Positions 5,500 to 5,856 of a stretch of DNA of 5,856 nt are shown piece by piece. The translations under genes were made by a program, and so were the position numbers. The DNA comes from an uncultured bacterium. GTDB taxonomy: Bacteria; Bacteroidota; Bacteroidia; Bacteroidales; CAIWKO01. The DNA is taken from the NCBI GenBank assembly GCA_903916135.1, contig CAIWVT010000132.1, positions 1 through 5,856 of the forward strand. The letters run 5' to 3'. Each line of letters begins with the position of its first letter. Positions within the stretch are counted from its first letter, which is position 1. The notes beneath the pieces were generated by a model, which was not told the DNA's origin, did not search any database, and worked only from the letters and a program-made list of their open reading frames with translations.

Positions 5500-5856
5500 T
5501 CATGAAATGATATACCCACTATCCTTAAATAATTGTAATCCTTTCTTCAGTATTATTTCGAGTTCTTTCTCATCCACTTGCTTTGAATTATAAAACTTAA
5601 AGACAGTACTACGTTTATGATATTGGTTTAATGAAGGTGCATCATCCATCAATCCAAATCCTATTTCTGCCGGGAGAAAAATAAAACGAACACAATCTGC
5701 TGCCAGATAAATGTGAGCAAAAATCAATTCTTCAAAATCCGACTTTCTTTTGGCTTCCGGAAGCTTACAAGTAAGCGTGTAGAGCCATTCAGAAGAGTTA
5801 GGTGCCACTTCGAACCAGGGTTCATACTTCTCTACATGTTTTTTGATTTTGTTGAA
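5500..5856 (-). CDS. Hypothetical protein, C-terminal part; runs off the right edge
   Basis: The frame stays open from the stop at 5500-5502 to the window edge. The GTG at 5806-5808 is not a convincing start: 16 further codons upstream (FNKIKKHVEKYEPWFE) read smoothly into it and there is no stop between. The true start is therefore outside the window. The visible 118 residues look soluble, with an alternating strand and helix pattern: SEWLYTLTCKLPEAKRK, an EELIFAHIYLAADCVRFIFLPAEIGFGLMD core, then KRSTVFKFYN, and a C-terminal helix ELEIILKKGLQLFKD. The order (a strand ending in a GFG-like turn, a basic loop, a strand, then a final helix) faintly recalls small DUF1801-type proteins, but no diagnostic motif was found and no function is assigned. 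A promoter for the next gene lies just before its stop codon. Confidence 0.7.
   Translation of the reverse strand, partial: FNKIKKHVEKYEPWFEVAPNSSEWLYTLTCKLPEAKRKSDFEELIFAHIYLAADCVRFIFLPAEIGFGLMDDAPSLNQYHKRSTVFKFYNSKQVDEKELEIILKKGLQLFKDSGYIIS

Overview
The window looks like chromosomal DNA of a Bacteroidota (Bacteroidetes) bacterium. Four things point there: a large secreted protein ending in a type A type IX secretion (T9SS) sorting domain; several perfect or near copies of the Bacteroidetes promoter -7 element (TANNTTTG, here TACCTTTG) just upstream of genes; no visible Shine-Dalgarno sequences; and AT-rich intergenic DNA. No tRNA, rRNA, CRISPR array, transposase or intact mobile element was seen.

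Layout, left to right. (1) 22-480, plus strand: a complete [NiFe]-hydrogenase maturation protease (peptidase M52 family), probably the last gene of a hydrogenase operon lying left of the window, closed by a two-way terminator. (2) 539-898 and 959-1291, minus strand: two small paralogous secreted proteins, each a signal peptide plus a lone TonB-C-terminal-like domain. (3) 1556-3394, minus strand: a 612-residue exported multidomain protein (jelly-roll-like domain, fibronectin type III-like domain, Omp28/thioredoxin-like domain with CQYC, T9SS tail), with its own TACCTTTG promoter and an intrinsic terminator. (4) 3395-4068: about 670 bases without a convincing gene but rich in repeats. It holds a 21-bp imperfect tandem array, a 10-bp perfect tandem array, and a 26-bp direct repeat (4 mismatches) that brackets both arrays, plus hairpins. 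(5) 4069-5856, minus strand: three unrecognised genes. One is a 355-residue protein; one is a 105-residue small membrane protein, and these two probably form a transcription unit from a TACCTTTG promoter at 5491-5498; the third is the C-terminal part of a gene running off the right edge.

The first gene acts in hydrogenase assembly. The central three genes make exported envelope or surface proteins, and nothing in the sequence ties them to hydrogenase. The right-hand genes cannot be given a function. The strongest candidates for something undescribed are the repeat cassette at about 3533-3990 and the orphan pair 4069-5478. No defence or biosynthetic system could be demonstrated.
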